From positions 1,302,001 to 1,366,000 of the forward strand of contig JAFREQ010000063.1 in NCBI GenBank assembly GCA_025331565.1: DNA of 64,000 nucleotides. The letters are read 5' to 3'. Under the pieces are notes generated by a model. That model was not told where the DNA came from, ran no database searches, and saw nothing but the letters and a program-made list of their open reading frames with translations. Positions 36,908 to 50,231 of the stretch are shown here, in pieces (position 1 is the first letter of the stretch; every line of letters starts with the position of its first letter). The stretch is from Holacanthus passer. Its lineage: Eukaryota; Chordata; Actinopteri; Pomacanthidae. The position numbers and the translations under genes were made by a program.

Positions 36908-39827
36908 AATCTCCGCCTGACGTTTAGTGTTTGACAGCATTTGCTGAGCCAAAGCCTGCAGATGGGGGTTCAAGCAGGGTGGAGAGCTGTGACTCAGCCC
37001 CTTTTGGGTGCATTTTCAGGTCCTGGATGTTGTTTTCTTGAAATGATGGCAGCTCTCAACACTGCTGATGGACAATGGTGCCAATATTTTGTCAGCTTTG
37101 ACCAATTTCATGCAAAATGATTACCCCCAAATAATCCAAATGCTTAATGTTTCACCTAAAATTATATTTGATTTTGGGCCTGAAGCAACAGTTAAACCAC
37201 AATGAACCCCCAGAATGATGATAGTAAATCTGAATTCAATCAAGTAGCACAAAATAGTGTCTGTATTTACTCAGATTTGTTCAAATTCATAATCTTGTTT
37301 ACTCTCTAGTTCCTGATTTAAATCATAATTTGTCCAGACTGCATGTTATTTAATCAAAGTTCTTGTACAGCTGACTGTTTTTAGGCGTTTAACATTTGAG
37401 ATCAACTTTAATTAAATTCTAAAAAAAAAATGAGATGTAGAAAATCGTGTTGATATTTGACAAAACATACTTTAGTCCGGGTTCACTCATTAGCATTTTC
37501 TAGAGGTTTTTAAGGTAAGAATTAACTTTCACTCTCTTTTCTCAAATTAAAGTATCTGGACTTAAACTCTTAGCAATCAGTTCAAACCATAATCAGCACG
37601 AATCAAAATATTAGAATGAATTCAGTCAAGTGCATCAGACAGAAACACCAGAGAATGAGTTCATTGTCAAAAAATTGTGTACAAATCAAACTGTATTTTA
37701 TCCACTGTATGAAAGATAATCTAGCTTTTAAAACTCCCCCTAATGTGTGTGAGTGTGTGTGTCGAAGCTCATCAAACAAGACCAGACCAGACTGATATGA
37801 TTCACTGTTTTCCGAGCGAGCCGATGCAGCATAATAAGATTACCAATAAGACTCTCCCCGAACACCCGCATCGCCATCTCCGTTCGCACCAACTTTTCAT
37901 CTCACTGCTTTTATAGCTTAAGAGTCTTAATCCTCCGTTTACAGTACGTATACATGGTAAAGAGTTGCCGGATTAGCCGACTGCGCGAGTGAGACCTGAA
38001 GCACATTAAAAAAAAGATTCATCTTTGTTTCACCAGCAGTTACAGGCTGAGTGTCTTGCTCAAGGGCACAGTGTGATGATGTATGAATGGAGGGATGGTA
38101 ATGTGCCGGTGAAGGAAGCAAAAGGGGTATTTAAGAATAGAGCATGGTGAATTGCACATCTGCTTGTCTTTATTTAAAAAGTGTCAAGCACCAAAATTTG
38201 GCATTGTTGCTTGACTGTATTTTTGAGCATGTTTGGATATTTGTGTACGTCTTTATTTAACACTGATTCACTGAGCAGTTCTGCAAATTTTATGAACTGA
38301 TAAAAGGATTAAACACGTTCATAATTGCAGGTATTAAAACATATATATAGTTTTGATATCCATATCGTATTGGAACAGATGTAAAGCCCAGTTTTTAGGG
38401 AAACTGTAATCGCAAATAGTCAGAACGCTTCATCATTTTATAAGAATATGCATCATAAATCTCACCAGAGAATTTGAACAATGCTAGAAAATAACAAGCA
38501 CACAAAGAATTGAACTTCATATTGAGCAAAACTGTGTCAGACACAGCTGGTCTCAAGCCGTCGCCCTCAGTCACAGTTTCCCACAAACACATATTGTCTC
38601 TACATTATCGATGGAAACAGGACTTTACTTGCTAATCCCCTGGCATTTCAGGTCATACGCTCGCGCTGTGTGATGGTGTGTCACACAGGCTTCATCAGTT
38701 TGGTATGCCTGTGTTTGGTTTGTGCATCATCTCGGCCAGTACAGTGTATTTCCAGAGTGAGGTTTGCAGTTTATGACCGAGCTGAAGGGAATTTATCTTT
38801 TACGACACCTCAGTTGGTAGCGTAACATTATGTTCCCTGTTGGTGGATCTTTTTGGGGTTGCACACTAAAAATGAAAAAGCTGGGATAGGTAGGTTACTT
38901 AAAGCCACCGTGTGTAGAAATAGAAAAATTCTGACGACAGCACCGCCCCAGTGGTTGCATCAAAAAAAAAAAAAAAAGACTCCAATATTTTACCTCTTCC
39001 GCATTCAGGATGATGGAAAAGAACATTTAAAAATAAAAGATAGATGAGTGAAAATGTCCAAAAAAAAGTGTCTGTGCACCTGAGTAATTGTTTATTTTGC
39101 TTTATTTTCTACTATATTTCATTTGACCCGAGCAGCACTTGTTAAATAACATTATTGTAAATGTGCCAGAACTCGCCAAAAGTCTCGTTTTCCCGCTGCT
39201 CCTGACCAGATGTTCATCTTGGCTCCCTAAAATTAAAAGCTTTGTTCCAATCTGATCCCAATCAGTGTGGGAGTGAAATGCCCACGTAAACGTCCAGAGC
39301 ATTTTACATGAGGAAAAATGCAAAGAATTTGGATATGAGCTGTGCGAGGCGGGAGGGCTGCGTTCCCGTTGCTCTTTGTCTGCGTTTCTATCTCCGTGGC
39401 GTTTGTTTGGCTGTTTGGCTGTCGGCCGGTCGGCTGTTTTGGCGTCGTGCCGGTTCTTCCCTCACAGTGATGACGACATATTTGTGCCGGCAGGTCTGGA
39501 TGTTCTGCCAGCATTCCAGCATTTATGATCGCTCGCAGATGTGAGTCCAGGAACACACTGTACTGTACCCAAACCCAGAAATTAATGAAACTTGACTGCC
39601 TTCCAGGCCACAAATTCCTAAATGTGTGTGTGTGTCTGTGTGTGTATGCATGAGTGAGAAGAGAGACAGGAGACTCGAGGGAGGGAGGAGTGGCAGGAGG
39701 AGGGGGGTGCTATTAAAAGCAAGTAGTAGGAAAAGAAGTAGTTCAGAAAAAAAATAAAAGTATGGTCCAAAGTGTTAAGCTGTTTGCATGTACATTTTTC
39801 ACCACAGCTGATGTTCAGTCCTGCACG

Positions 39828-39851
39828 CACACACACACACACACACACACA
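39828..39851 (+). repeat. (CA)n microsatellite
   Basis: CA run ending in ATATAT. Confidence 0.9.
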
Positions 39852-40611
39852 TATATCACTGCTGTTTCCCAGGGTACATTAACACACAGTGACAGACAGA
39901 GCGGATAAACAGCAGTAGCTCACGCTTTAGTAGCATAACATTACTCCTTCTCTGCAACTTAAAGCCCCCCCTCCCCTGTGCTTCTTGTACTACTTCCCCC
40001 GGCCTGTTGATTTACTGTTCCAAACACCGCCGGGAGTATGCAGCTGGACAAATCTCAACTGGGTTGTATTACATGAGCGAGGGCACGCCGGGGACAGACA
40101 AGCGAGAGGTGACACGACGCAGGGGTCGACTTATAATACTGTAGCATCAGCCGTCCCCGTCGGGCTGATATTTTTATTTGCCTACCAAAGAGGAGGGGAC
40201 GTCGGGGGGGAGGACTTGTTAGACCTGTGTCCTCAGCAAATGTGACTTCACTGGAAACGTGTTACTCTGAGCAGCTGGGACTCTGTGTACCTGCACGGTG
40301 GGCTTCTTGGAAAAGCAGTGTTTTAGAAGAAATAAAACGTAAAAATAGCTGCGCCCGAACAGTATGTGAGTGATGATCCTGCAGGTGGTGGCGTCCCTGG
40401 CTGACCGGCACACACAGGCTGGATGGCCAGGTGTCAAACCATTCAGCCAGCTAACCTCACATGCCTCCATAGCACCTACTTAAGACCTCTAAGATCGGAC
40501 CAAACCTCTCAACACATGCCAACAGTTTACATACTCACAACGGAGACAGAGACGTCACACACATTGGGCATAGGTGTCATGTTAGTGGTGGTCACTTCAT
40601 ATGAAATCCTG

Positions 40612-41020
40612 ATTGAAAAAAAAGTTGGGACGCTACTTAAAACAGAATGCAATCATCTGTAAACAAACTGTGTTTACTGACAACAGTTTTACAAAGTTCC
40701 CAAGTGTTGAACCTCTCTCCATCCTCGCCTGTGAACGACTGAGTCTTTCCAGGATGAACCTTTCATACCCAATCATGATCCTATCACCTGTTACCAATGA
40801 ACCTGTTTACCTGTGGAATGATCCAAACAGGTGTTTTTGGATCGGTCCACAACTTTCACAGTCTTTTGTTGCTCCTCTCCCAACTTGTTTGTTGCTGCCA
40901 TCAAATTCAGAATAAGCAGATATTTACAAAATTCAGTGAAGTTAATGAGGTCAAACATTGAATATATTCGTACTGTGTTCAGTTGAGTATATGTCAAAAA
41001 GGATCAGCAAGTGATCACAG
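40612..41020. mobile_element. Non-autonomous DNA element, copy 2 (right end degraded)
   Basis: It is collinear with copy 1 at 27112-27480 across about 280 bp, and begins with AAAAAAAAGTTGGGACGCTAC, the typical end I recall for this family. It retains an internal segment (about 40803-40932, including GGAATGATCCAAACAGGTG) that copy 1 lacks. After GATCAGCAAGTGATCAC (about 41020) the inverted right terminus seen in copy 1 is missing. No coding capacity. Confidence 0.7.
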
Positions 41021-43080
41021 GTGTGCAGTAAAGCTGCTGTACGTCTGCTGAATCATTTGACCCCCATAGTTTCAGTCGTTTTGCTCAGACGCCTGTAGCT
41101 GCCTTCCTGGAAGAAGCCTGTGTGGATGTTAACTGTAACTTACATTGCTGAGACATGTGTCAGTTAGTGGCAGTCAATGTCTTCACTGTAATAATATGTG
41201 TTGAAACAGGGCAGGGCAGCACAACTCCTACTTAAATGGCATTTACAGGTGTGAAAGTATGTGAAGCATTTCGCTAGGTGTCAAAATGATATCAAGACTT
41301 ATAGCTCTCTATACACCTGACAAACAACCATCTAATGGGCTGATTGATATGAATGCACATCCAGGCTCCCCAGAGGATGAACCCCCGTCTCCAGCTGCAC
41401 CCTCAGGACAGTTATTTTTATTATTCTGAGTATCGTGTTTGTTCCATCCGACGTATTAATAGGTGTTTCAGCCTGTAAGGGTTTAGTTTCAGATTTTTAG
41501 TCTCTTGAAATAGAACCCGTATCCTTGGTGCTGCTGTAAACAAATCCATTCATTACCTTCCATTTCAGTTGTATCGTGTGCCCCAGAAAAACGGCACACT
41601 TCCCCTGAACCCGGCCCGCTCCATGTCACACCTAACAAGGATAAATATTTTAGAAATCATTTTGCTGTTCGTCGCTTTCTTTCAGACCACCATCTGATAG
41701 TGCCAGACAAGGTTTGCACAGGAAGAGCGGGGCCTCTTCCTGTTTTGTGATCTGCTGATTTGTAAAAGTGGAGACTGTAGACAAAGACAAGTCGAGGCTG
41801 ACGTTTGTTTGCGGTCTCAAAATAAATCATAGATGTATTTATTGATGCTACGATGTGAGTGTAGCGAGAACATGATAACCTCCTTCCTAAGTAAGTATGC
41901 AAATCAAATCGGCTATGGTGAATTTTTATCAAGGTCCAGGGTTGCATCGTGGCGAGCTCTCGCTTTTACGGTGTGTTAACTTATCGTACTTATCAGTCTG
42001 ACATGTTAGATATGCAATTACATACCATTTCACAAGGGAATACATTAAAGCAAAAAACAAGGAGAAATGCAAGTAAAGCACAAGTTATTAAAGTTAACTT
42101 GAAATGCAACCAACAGAAATCTAAGTTAATGTTATGCAGGCGTCGTGAGCAAATCTACTAACAAATATAGCTTTCATCATACACTTCAGAGTCTCTGCAC
42201 CAACAATCCAGAATCATCTGTTCAACTCTTATTTACATGACGCGAAAAAGATGAACCCTCCCTCAAGCATAAATAGCACTAATGAAATAATTCCACGAGT
42301 AATCAGCTTTTGTCAAACAAGCAGCTCCAGCAGATTAGTATGTAATCAAATTACTGCAGTCCTTTTCCTGTGGTATGGGTTACTCCTAAAGCCTGTCAAT
42401 CAAGAAGTTAGACGGGGGAAGCTCAAAGTTGACTTTTCAGCCCTCTCTATTTTCAGACGGGGAGAAAAAAACAGGAGGACTTGATCTTATTCCTTTTATT
42501 ACAGGGATATTGCAGCTTTAAATCCTTTTGGTTGCTAAGTAGCGAGTGCCCCTGTGCTCCCTTAATGGGCCTGATTTGGTATTCCGCTCTGATGCCAAGT
42601 CTTATTTTTGTATGCGAGACAAAGTGTTTTGATGGAGGGTGATTGCTGAAACGTCTGTGTGTCTACCAAAGGCTGTTTTTTTTTTTTCTTTTTTTTCTTT
42701 TTTGGTGGAGAGTGAGAGTTTTATGGCCTCTCACAGTACAGTACACTTTGTGCCTTCTGCTCAAAACAAGAACACAGTCGATTGAATTTTGGATTCGCTT
42801 CATCATCCCTCCCTCCTCCCAGCAGCTTTGTTGTCAGCGAGCAGCGTGTGTGTGTGTGTGTGCGTCTGGATGGAGAGAGAGATGTGAGTGCTCGCTGTGT
42901 GTGCTAGATGCATGTGTTTTGTGTGTGTGCGTACGTGTGGTAAAAGTCAATTATTGCAAAAGGCTGCCAATTAATTTGCTCTCCTGGAAATTCGAATGAT
43001 ACTGTAGAACGCACACACTCATAAACACGTGTACACACGAATCACGCACTCGGGCACACAAACACGCGGGAAGCTCCATG

Positions 43081-43126
43081 CACACACTCACACACACCCA
43101 CACCCACACACAAACACACACACACA
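43081..43126 (+). repeat. Interrupted (CA)n microsatellite
   Basis: CA units broken by CCC and CAAA; a (TG) run sits about 230 bp upstream at 42846-42862. Confidence 0.85.
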
Positions 43127-44033
43127 GCTCACCATTAACTTGAGAAGAGGAAGGAGATGCACAGGCTGCAGACGTTTGTTTGCTCCGGAGTGTGATGTTA
43201 AATGAGGTCGTGTGTGTGCATGTGTGTGTTTTCTGGGGGGCTCTTACTGGCTGAATAGTCAACATTGCTCAAGGGGGCTAAAGCAGGATCAGGTGGAATT
43301 GCTCGGTCTAGTCTCCAGGTATTCTGGGAGTGTCTTTTTTTAGGTAAAGGGTCCTTCAGACTGTCTCAGGGCGTCCAGATGACAGAAGGGCAGAGCTGAT
43401 TGTGAGTCCCTCATGGCACTTATCTGGACACAATAAGTCTTGGTTTTAAGGCACCGGCCAAGTTACCAGAGAAATAGAAACCAGTGTATAGTGCAATGCA
43501 GTCAAATCCCTACAGAAAATAATAATAGGAAGTAACAGAACTTCTTTAGACAACTGCCAGACACCTGGTCTTTAATACAGCATGTTACATGTGACAAACC
43601 CAGCTGGACTTTAAAGCACAGCAAAGTGAACAGTGCATAACAAAGAAATGTATTTGCAAATGCTGTCTGGTGTGGTTGAGTTTTTAAAAAAGGAAACCAA
43701 AGTTTACTGAGGAAAACTTCAGTTATGTAAAGACTTAAAAGCGTTTATGTGAGAGTGTATATGTGCGGTACTGGCAAGGTCCAGTTGTGCTGTTCTGTAT
43801 AGCAATTAGTGGTATCTGCCACATCTGGAGGAGGTGCTGTTATGTGTGTCTGGACAACACGTGTTGATATGAGCCCTGCTCCAGTTTTTATCTGTCTTTT
43901 GTATGTTCTTCTTTGATATGTGCTGTAATTATTATTTGCAGAGATATTCACACGGATCATTGAAGTTGTACAATCTTATCTCACTTCTTCATGCTGTGTC
44001 AGTGTAAGCCTACATGCATGTACAAGTGTGTGT

Positions 44034-44056
44034 GGGGGTGGGGTGGTGGGTGGGGG
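44034..44056 (+). repeat. G-quadruplex motif on the sense strand
   Basis: G5-T-G4-TGGT-G3-T-G5: four G tracts with loops of one to four bases. Confidence 0.65.
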
Positions 44057-44206
44057 TCGTTAAAGGTTTTCTGAATGCATTATAAACACCCCCCTCCCAA
44101 AACACAAAAGAAAAAAAGCAGTGGCAGTGATGAGAGGTGGGTAGTACAGGGGGGAGATAAGGTTGTGAGAGCAGGAGGCTAAATTTAAATCGTAATTGGC
44201 CGACTT

Positions 44207-44220
44207 CCACAAGCTTGTGG
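44207..44220. repeat. Perfect 14-bp palindrome
   Basis: CCACAAGCTTGTGG is exactly self-complementary. No further context suggests a function. Confidence 0.6.
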
Positions 44221-44372
44221 GCATTTTAATGAGTCATAATAACTTCATTTAAAACCAGCTGAGCAGAAAATAGATTGGAGAGGAGCCTGTGGCTAGTATG
44301 GATTTGTGTTGCTTTGTGCGAGTGTGTGCACGGGCGTGCGCGTGTTGAGCTTGACTGTAAAACCTACAGACA

Positions 44373-44374
44373 TG

Positions 44375-44409
<35 letters not shown>

Positions 44410-44416
44410 ACACACG
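44373..44416 (+). repeat. (CA)n microsatellite with one CT interruption
   Basis: About 20 CA units. Confidence 0.93.
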
Positions 44417-45014
44417 GTGCAGGAACTAACTGGTGCGACATGTATCCAGGACAGCTCTCAGAATAACACCGAGCTGCTTTTCATGCAGTGTTTGTGTGTT
44501 GATAGACCATAATGACACAATCAGCACATTTCTAACGTCGTGGCCATGACAGTGTTTTTCAGACTTAAGGCCTGAATATACTAACAAACAGACACATGTA
44601 TGGAGCTGCAGACACCACAGACACATATTAGTTCTGTTTATACTACTTTCTGGAGTCTGCTTACAGGATGCGTTTCGCACATGCACAGACACATAATGAA
44701 ATTTACATCACGCGGACCCTTACGAGAAAATGCAACTCTAGATTTCAAGCCGTGGTCCAGCTCCACAGGTGTTTTCACTGTCACCTGGTTTGACCCGTTC
44801 TCAGGTCTACGTGGGCACATACAGGTTTGATTGACAAACTGTACATCTCACCTGTTTGTTTTGTTGCGGCTGTTTGGGCGGGACTAGTTACACCTTTACC
44901 ATTAATAGTAGGTGCTGTAGTTAGTTTGGTGACCTCATATAATTCCCAGCGTACTGTTACTCCACCCTCCATCTTGCGTGTCTGAAATGCCTCAATATTT
45001 ACAATGTAAGGCCC

Positions 45015-45270
45015 TAATGTCCGAATGTTTGGTGATAGCTATTATACTCTATATAGCAGAACTCTATATCGTATCCCACAATGCATTGTAACAAGTAACA
45101 ATGGGCGACTAACTTTGTGTTTGTTGTGTTTCTTCCTGTCGATGCAATGCATGATGGGAGTTAACTGGATGAAAACCAGAACCCAAACAGTGTCTGAACG
45201 TGTTTTTTGATTTTGCCAACAAACACACTACATAAAGTTTCATATATTGGGAATTATTGAATGACAGAGA
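45015..45270. repeat. Probable dispersed teleost repeat (unclassified)
   Basis: It contains a 15-nt inverted pair with one mismatch: TCCCACAATGCATTG (45074-45088) and CAATGCATGATGGGA (45145-45159). The phrases around CTATATAGCAGAACTCTATA and the CAATGCATGATGGGA segment are ones I recall from a high-copy fish repeat. Boundaries and family are uncertain. Confidence 0.35.
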
Positions 45271-48200
45271 TCATGTTTTCATTGTTTTCTGCTTTTATCT
45301 CCTACAAATCCTCTGTCAGATTCACAAAATCATCACTACATACCAGCATAGATGTAATTATAAGAAGTGTGGTGAATTGTCTTCATTTATCATCTGTTGA
45401 TTATTATTATTTATTGCTATTTTCTTTATTATTTAGTAGAAGCAGGTAAACAAAATCTCATACATTTTCATTCTGCAGCAGGATGTGGGAACATTTGAAC
45501 AGGCTACTGATGAAAGTGTCTCTACTCAACAAAATGGCAAGAAATATTAGTTTCACATTTAATTCTCATTTATAATTTCGGCTGATTCCGAACAAGATAA
45601 TATGCAGAAAATTCTTGTGATGATTATATTGTATGTAGTCTAACCCTCCTAATGCTGTTGCCCCTGTATTGATTAATTCACATATAGTATTGTCAGACCG
45701 CCTCGGTGCCGCAGACCTTTTGTCATGTGTGCTCATATCCAAGCGTGAAATGTGCTGTCTGTCCGAGGGTGCCGTGTCTTGTAAACTGTCCGGGCTGCTG
45801 TGAGCGCGGCAGAAGCTCTGTAGCTGTCAGCCCGCCGAACACTTACTGTCGCATCAAATCAGAGCCTCCTCTGACGACCCTCCCTGCGTATTGTTACCAT
45901 CATCCACTCACGAGCCGGACAGGGAGTCACACCTGAGAGCCAAGTGAGAGTTATTCCACGAGACGGGCGGCGTGTGACAGCGGAGCACTGACAGGAAAAG
46001 AGTGAAACTGCTGTTCCTGTTTCAAAAATGCCTCAGATTTCTCCAAAATGATGCCCCACAGTAAAACATTGTTTTGCTAATGACATAACAGTGTGTCATA
46101 CATTCACGCTGGCTATTAGATTTTCACTAGCACTTGTCGCGGTTTGTGTAATGAGCTCCTGGTATGCACTGACATGGGCAGAAATGGAAGTCAGCCATTC
46201 ACTTTTGACAGCTCTTTCATTGTGTCGTGACAGTGTGTGTAATTAGGCAGGTTTTACATGAGACAGTCACACACACATCTCCGTTCACATGTCCTGTTCA
46301 GTTGTTCCTCTGTTAGATTATTGGCCTGCTGATGCCCAGGGCTTCGAATCAAGCCTGTGTTTAGCCTCTGGTATTCCCATGTTGAATAAATGGCCAGACA
46401 AGTGAATTTTATATATCTTAGCTGCACCATGTGACAGTCGGGTGAATGAATTATTATTGAGTGCATATGTCATTTTCTTTATCCAGTCCAGACAAATCTT
46501 ACTTTTTTATGTTGCCTGCTCTTATATTATTTAATAAAACTCAAGACTTTTACTCATTCTTTTGACAGTTTGTTCCAAATTTGCTTTTCCATACTAAAAA
46601 TGTGTTTGTAAATTTGAATGAAATGTCATTGTGCCTTTTTTTTTTTTTTTTGCAAAGGATCTAGATACAGTCCCAACTGGGAAAACAGAGTGGGGGGAAT
46701 GTTTGTGACACAAATGGTAATAAAAGTAAATATTCTCTCAGGCACAACCTTTTATTGCATTATGTAAGTTGGCCAATAGCTCTGGGAAACTTTTTAGATC
46801 AATTTCGCAGCGCAGATTAGAAAGCTATGAATCCCATTTATGGAAGAGCTCCCTCATGAAATGCTCTTTGAAACTTTTATATTTTCGGATGAAGAGAGAA
46901 TGAACCCGGCTAAGCAAAGATCTGCCGACGGCACTTTCATGTGGGGGGAAGAAAGAAAGCAAGAGAAAGTGAAAGGAGACAGAGCGAGCGAGGCAGAGGG
47001 AGAAGATAAAAGCACTCCCAAAGCCATCTGGAAGTAGCCAGGACACACAAGGATTGCTTTTATGCTACTAATTCCACTGGGAGGTGCGACATAAAAGCAA
47101 AGCATGGATATTGTGTTATAACTGTTGAAAACAAGCAAGTGGCCACGGAATACTAATATGGCTGATCAGAGGGAAAAGCACTTCAATCCAGGAGTAAACA
47201 GGCTTTTTGGATGGCCCCCCAGAGGATTATTTTTTGGAGGGGGGGTACAGGGTGTATTGATTTGCAACTATTAGTTGACTATCTCGCAGACAGTTTGTGC
47301 AACACTGCGAGCAGACTTTCAGGCTTCACCGCATCCGTACTGTGCAGGCTATCGATTTCATTTGATAATTAGCTATTGGCCCTGTTTAAATGCGTGAAGA
47401 ATACAGATTATCAGGATTAAGTTATAAATTTTGGTTGCGCACTCGCAGAGTTTAGGGGTGAAGACGCTTTCCAGGAACCACAACGTCCCCAGTTGGACTT
47501 TGGCATCTCTCTTCTCTCTCTCTCTCCTTCGTTTCCTTTCATCTCTCTGCTGGCTATGATAATCCTTATTTCAGTTTTCATTACATCAAATATGGAAGAT
47601 GATTTCAGATGACATTCTTGGCCGACGTCTTTATTTAAACAACATGACGATAAATCCTCTCAGCCCACGAAATGTTTGTCTGGACTGTAAACAGATTCAT
47701 CAGTTGCTCTTTTTATGTTGCAACACAGACATAGTAGGACAGTATTTGCATCCCCCAGTGGTCTGTGCATACATTATTTCATTTCATAAAGAACTGTGGG
47801 ACCTCTATTGTTAAAACACTACCTGCTGTTACTGCCGGTAGCCACAGGTGTCGCCAAATCACAAAATTTAAAGTCTTAATTTAGGGTTAACCAGTTGACA
47901 GAACATCCTGATAATCCTAACAGTAAATCCAAAAATCAAAAGATGTTTCCATGTTGCTTAACTGAGCTTCATGTAATCCCTTTTGGGGGCCGCCTCACCC
48001 CGCTGCATGTTGCATCACATCAACCATGCATTTTATGATCACACAGAAGGAACTTTAAACTAATACTGAAGTCTTAATGAGCGTGTAAGCACGCCAGAAA
48101 ACAGCGCTTTAAAGGGAACAAAGCAGGAGTATTATAGCTCTGTCAGCCCCGACATTACCCTGTTTGTTTTCACTCAGTTATAATGTGACCTAAAACCAGT

Positions 48201-49249
48201 TTGCTTGATTAACAGTTTTAAAAGGTAATTGCGTGTCATGTTCCCAGTAAGAAAGAGCCTTTTGCTTCGCGAGCTGCCCACTAAATATGCAAACACATCT
48301 CTGTGGGTTAAACTGAAAGACATAAAGAGCACAAAGACATAATGAGTGCACCCAGCATGACAACAGCACGCACCACCAATACGGATGTTTCTGTCAAACT
48401 GTCACCCACTTTCAGAAGACTTACGTAAACCTTTGAAACTCTATGTAAACTGGGGATGTTTCTATCAGTTCGGTTGAAGCGAATATATCAGAACATCAAA
48501 AAAAAACCGCACATGCAGCTGAAAAAAATGGAAAGTTTCTCACCCCGGTCGCATGTGTTGATAGTGGCACAGTTTAACAGAGGTCATTAAAGTTTCATCT
48601 TTAACAAGGTTAGAGCTTTAAATGACAATAGGAAACTGAGTGAGTCGCTACTGGATGTTATGTCACTGCATATTTAATACATTTTGGGAGCAGAGGAATG
48701 AAAAATTAGCTGAAAGCAAACTCATGCTGGCATAGATTTGTTTTCATTAAGTTTAATTAAAGACAGAACATACATAATGTAAATTTAGTGACATAGCATA
48801 AATGTAATTAAACAGAATACACCCTGAATTTCAACATATACTAAAAATATAGTTTGCATTATTTTGCTGTTAAGTATGATTTAATGGTTTCACATCCAGA
48901 CACTTGTACATGTTGGAATAAGGCATGATGATAAACACATCATATTCTATGCTTAGAGTAAATAATTGCATTTTTTTTTAACTTTGTGCATTTCACATTT
49001 CTGCTTTTCTTGTCCTCAACTGACAAATCACAATGCACATGATGAGTAAGATGCACAATAAATAAATGAGTATGAAATAAAAATTTGTGTCCAGCAAAGA
49101 GTCTGATCACCCGACATGGTAACAGCAGGCAAAGAGGGAGAGAAAAAAAAAATCCCTACTCAGAGAGCAACTAGAGAGGACAGGCAAACCCTTTGAACCG
49201 TACAGTCACCATTTGGCCTATTTCTGCCTCAGCTGATTGTGTCCCCCCC

Positions 49250-49267
49250 TCCACCACCACCACCACC
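49250..49267 (+). repeat. (CCA)n trinucleotide repeat
   Basis: Six CCA/ACC units. Confidence 0.8.
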
Positions 49268-50207
49268 TCCAACCACACATATACACACACTTCCCGACTT
49301 TTGGCTGCCTGCCAAGAGCTGTCATTGCCTCTACAGTATCAGTTCTGCTGTATCTATATCCAGAGCTGTGTGAGGCCCGTGCACCGAGCGCCGGGTCTGC
49401 AGGAAGTCGAGGGCCGGCAAAGCCTCAGCTGTTTAGCAACTTCACTTTTGTGCAAAGAGGAAAATTATTAACATATTTTGCACAAGAACCAACTTTTAAA
49501 GCTGAATTTCACATTTAATAACATTCAATACCTTCCAATTCCAGATAATTTTAGTTAGAGTAAGAGTTTTTAGAGTCTTGTTGACAACCTGATTTACTTG
49601 CAAACTATGCTAAATTACAGTTAGCAGAACGTGTTTAAATCAGTTTCTCCTTGTGTTCCTCATTCAGGACTGTCTGTGTCTTTGCATAACGTAGTACGCA
49701 TGCCGTAAGCAATGTCTTCTTAACTTTATTGTAGCTCAAAATGAAAGCAGCTGATGGAGGCAGCCAGAAAGCTGAGCTCAGGCTCTCATAAATGATAACT
49801 AATTGGATCTCAATGTCATCTGTGCTGTGGGTCTGGACAGAATCTGAACATGGGGGATTTTCTTCATCTTTTTTTTTTTTTTCTTCTTCTTTACTCACCA
49901 AATAATATCCTCGCTCTGACACCCCGTTTAGAGAAAAACAGATGACTTAATGGAAAAGAGCTAGTAACCTCTGTATGGTGTCATTTGGCAGATAACACAG
50001 GCTTGATGACTACAAGTTCTGTGGTATTTTGAGGTAAGTTTATTCCCCCAAATAGCTCATGTTGTGAGATTTCCCTAATTGATCCGATTTGCTCGTTTGA
50101 AGTCAGCACTTATTATGTTTTATGTGGAAGATTTAACAGGGTGGAAGAGAGGATTTTGGAATCAAACTAAATAAACAAGTATGTAAATCAATGCACCTGA
50201 GTGCAGT

Positions 50208-50231
50208 AAAAAAAAAAAAAAAAAAAAAAAA
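50208..50231 (+). repeat. A24 homopolymer
   Basis: Twenty-four consecutive A. No retrotransposon body with target duplications is recognisable on either side. Confidence 0.9.

Noticed and set aside
36291..36920. Long + strand open frame (209 codons) rich in Phe, Pro, Ser and Leu
   Set aside because: It arises from T runs, CCT repeats and GCC repeats, all frames in the block are similarly open, and there is no domain.
44565..45000. Possible additional dispersed repeat beginning at AGGCCTGAATATACT
   Set aside because: No inverted partner end or second copy was visible in the window, so it is not called.
45706..45936. Cys-rich translation (CHVCSYPS...CPGCC) resembling a metal-binding peptide
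   Set aside because: No C2H2 spacing, no flanking splice sites, and not part of the PLZF finger series.
46336..46352. GGCTTCGAATCAAGCC resembling a tRNA T-arm
   Set aside because: Only a local palindrome; the remaining cloverleaf is absent.
50208..50231. A24 considered as the tail of a processed retrogene or LINE
   Set aside because: No coding remnant upstream and no target-site duplication seen.
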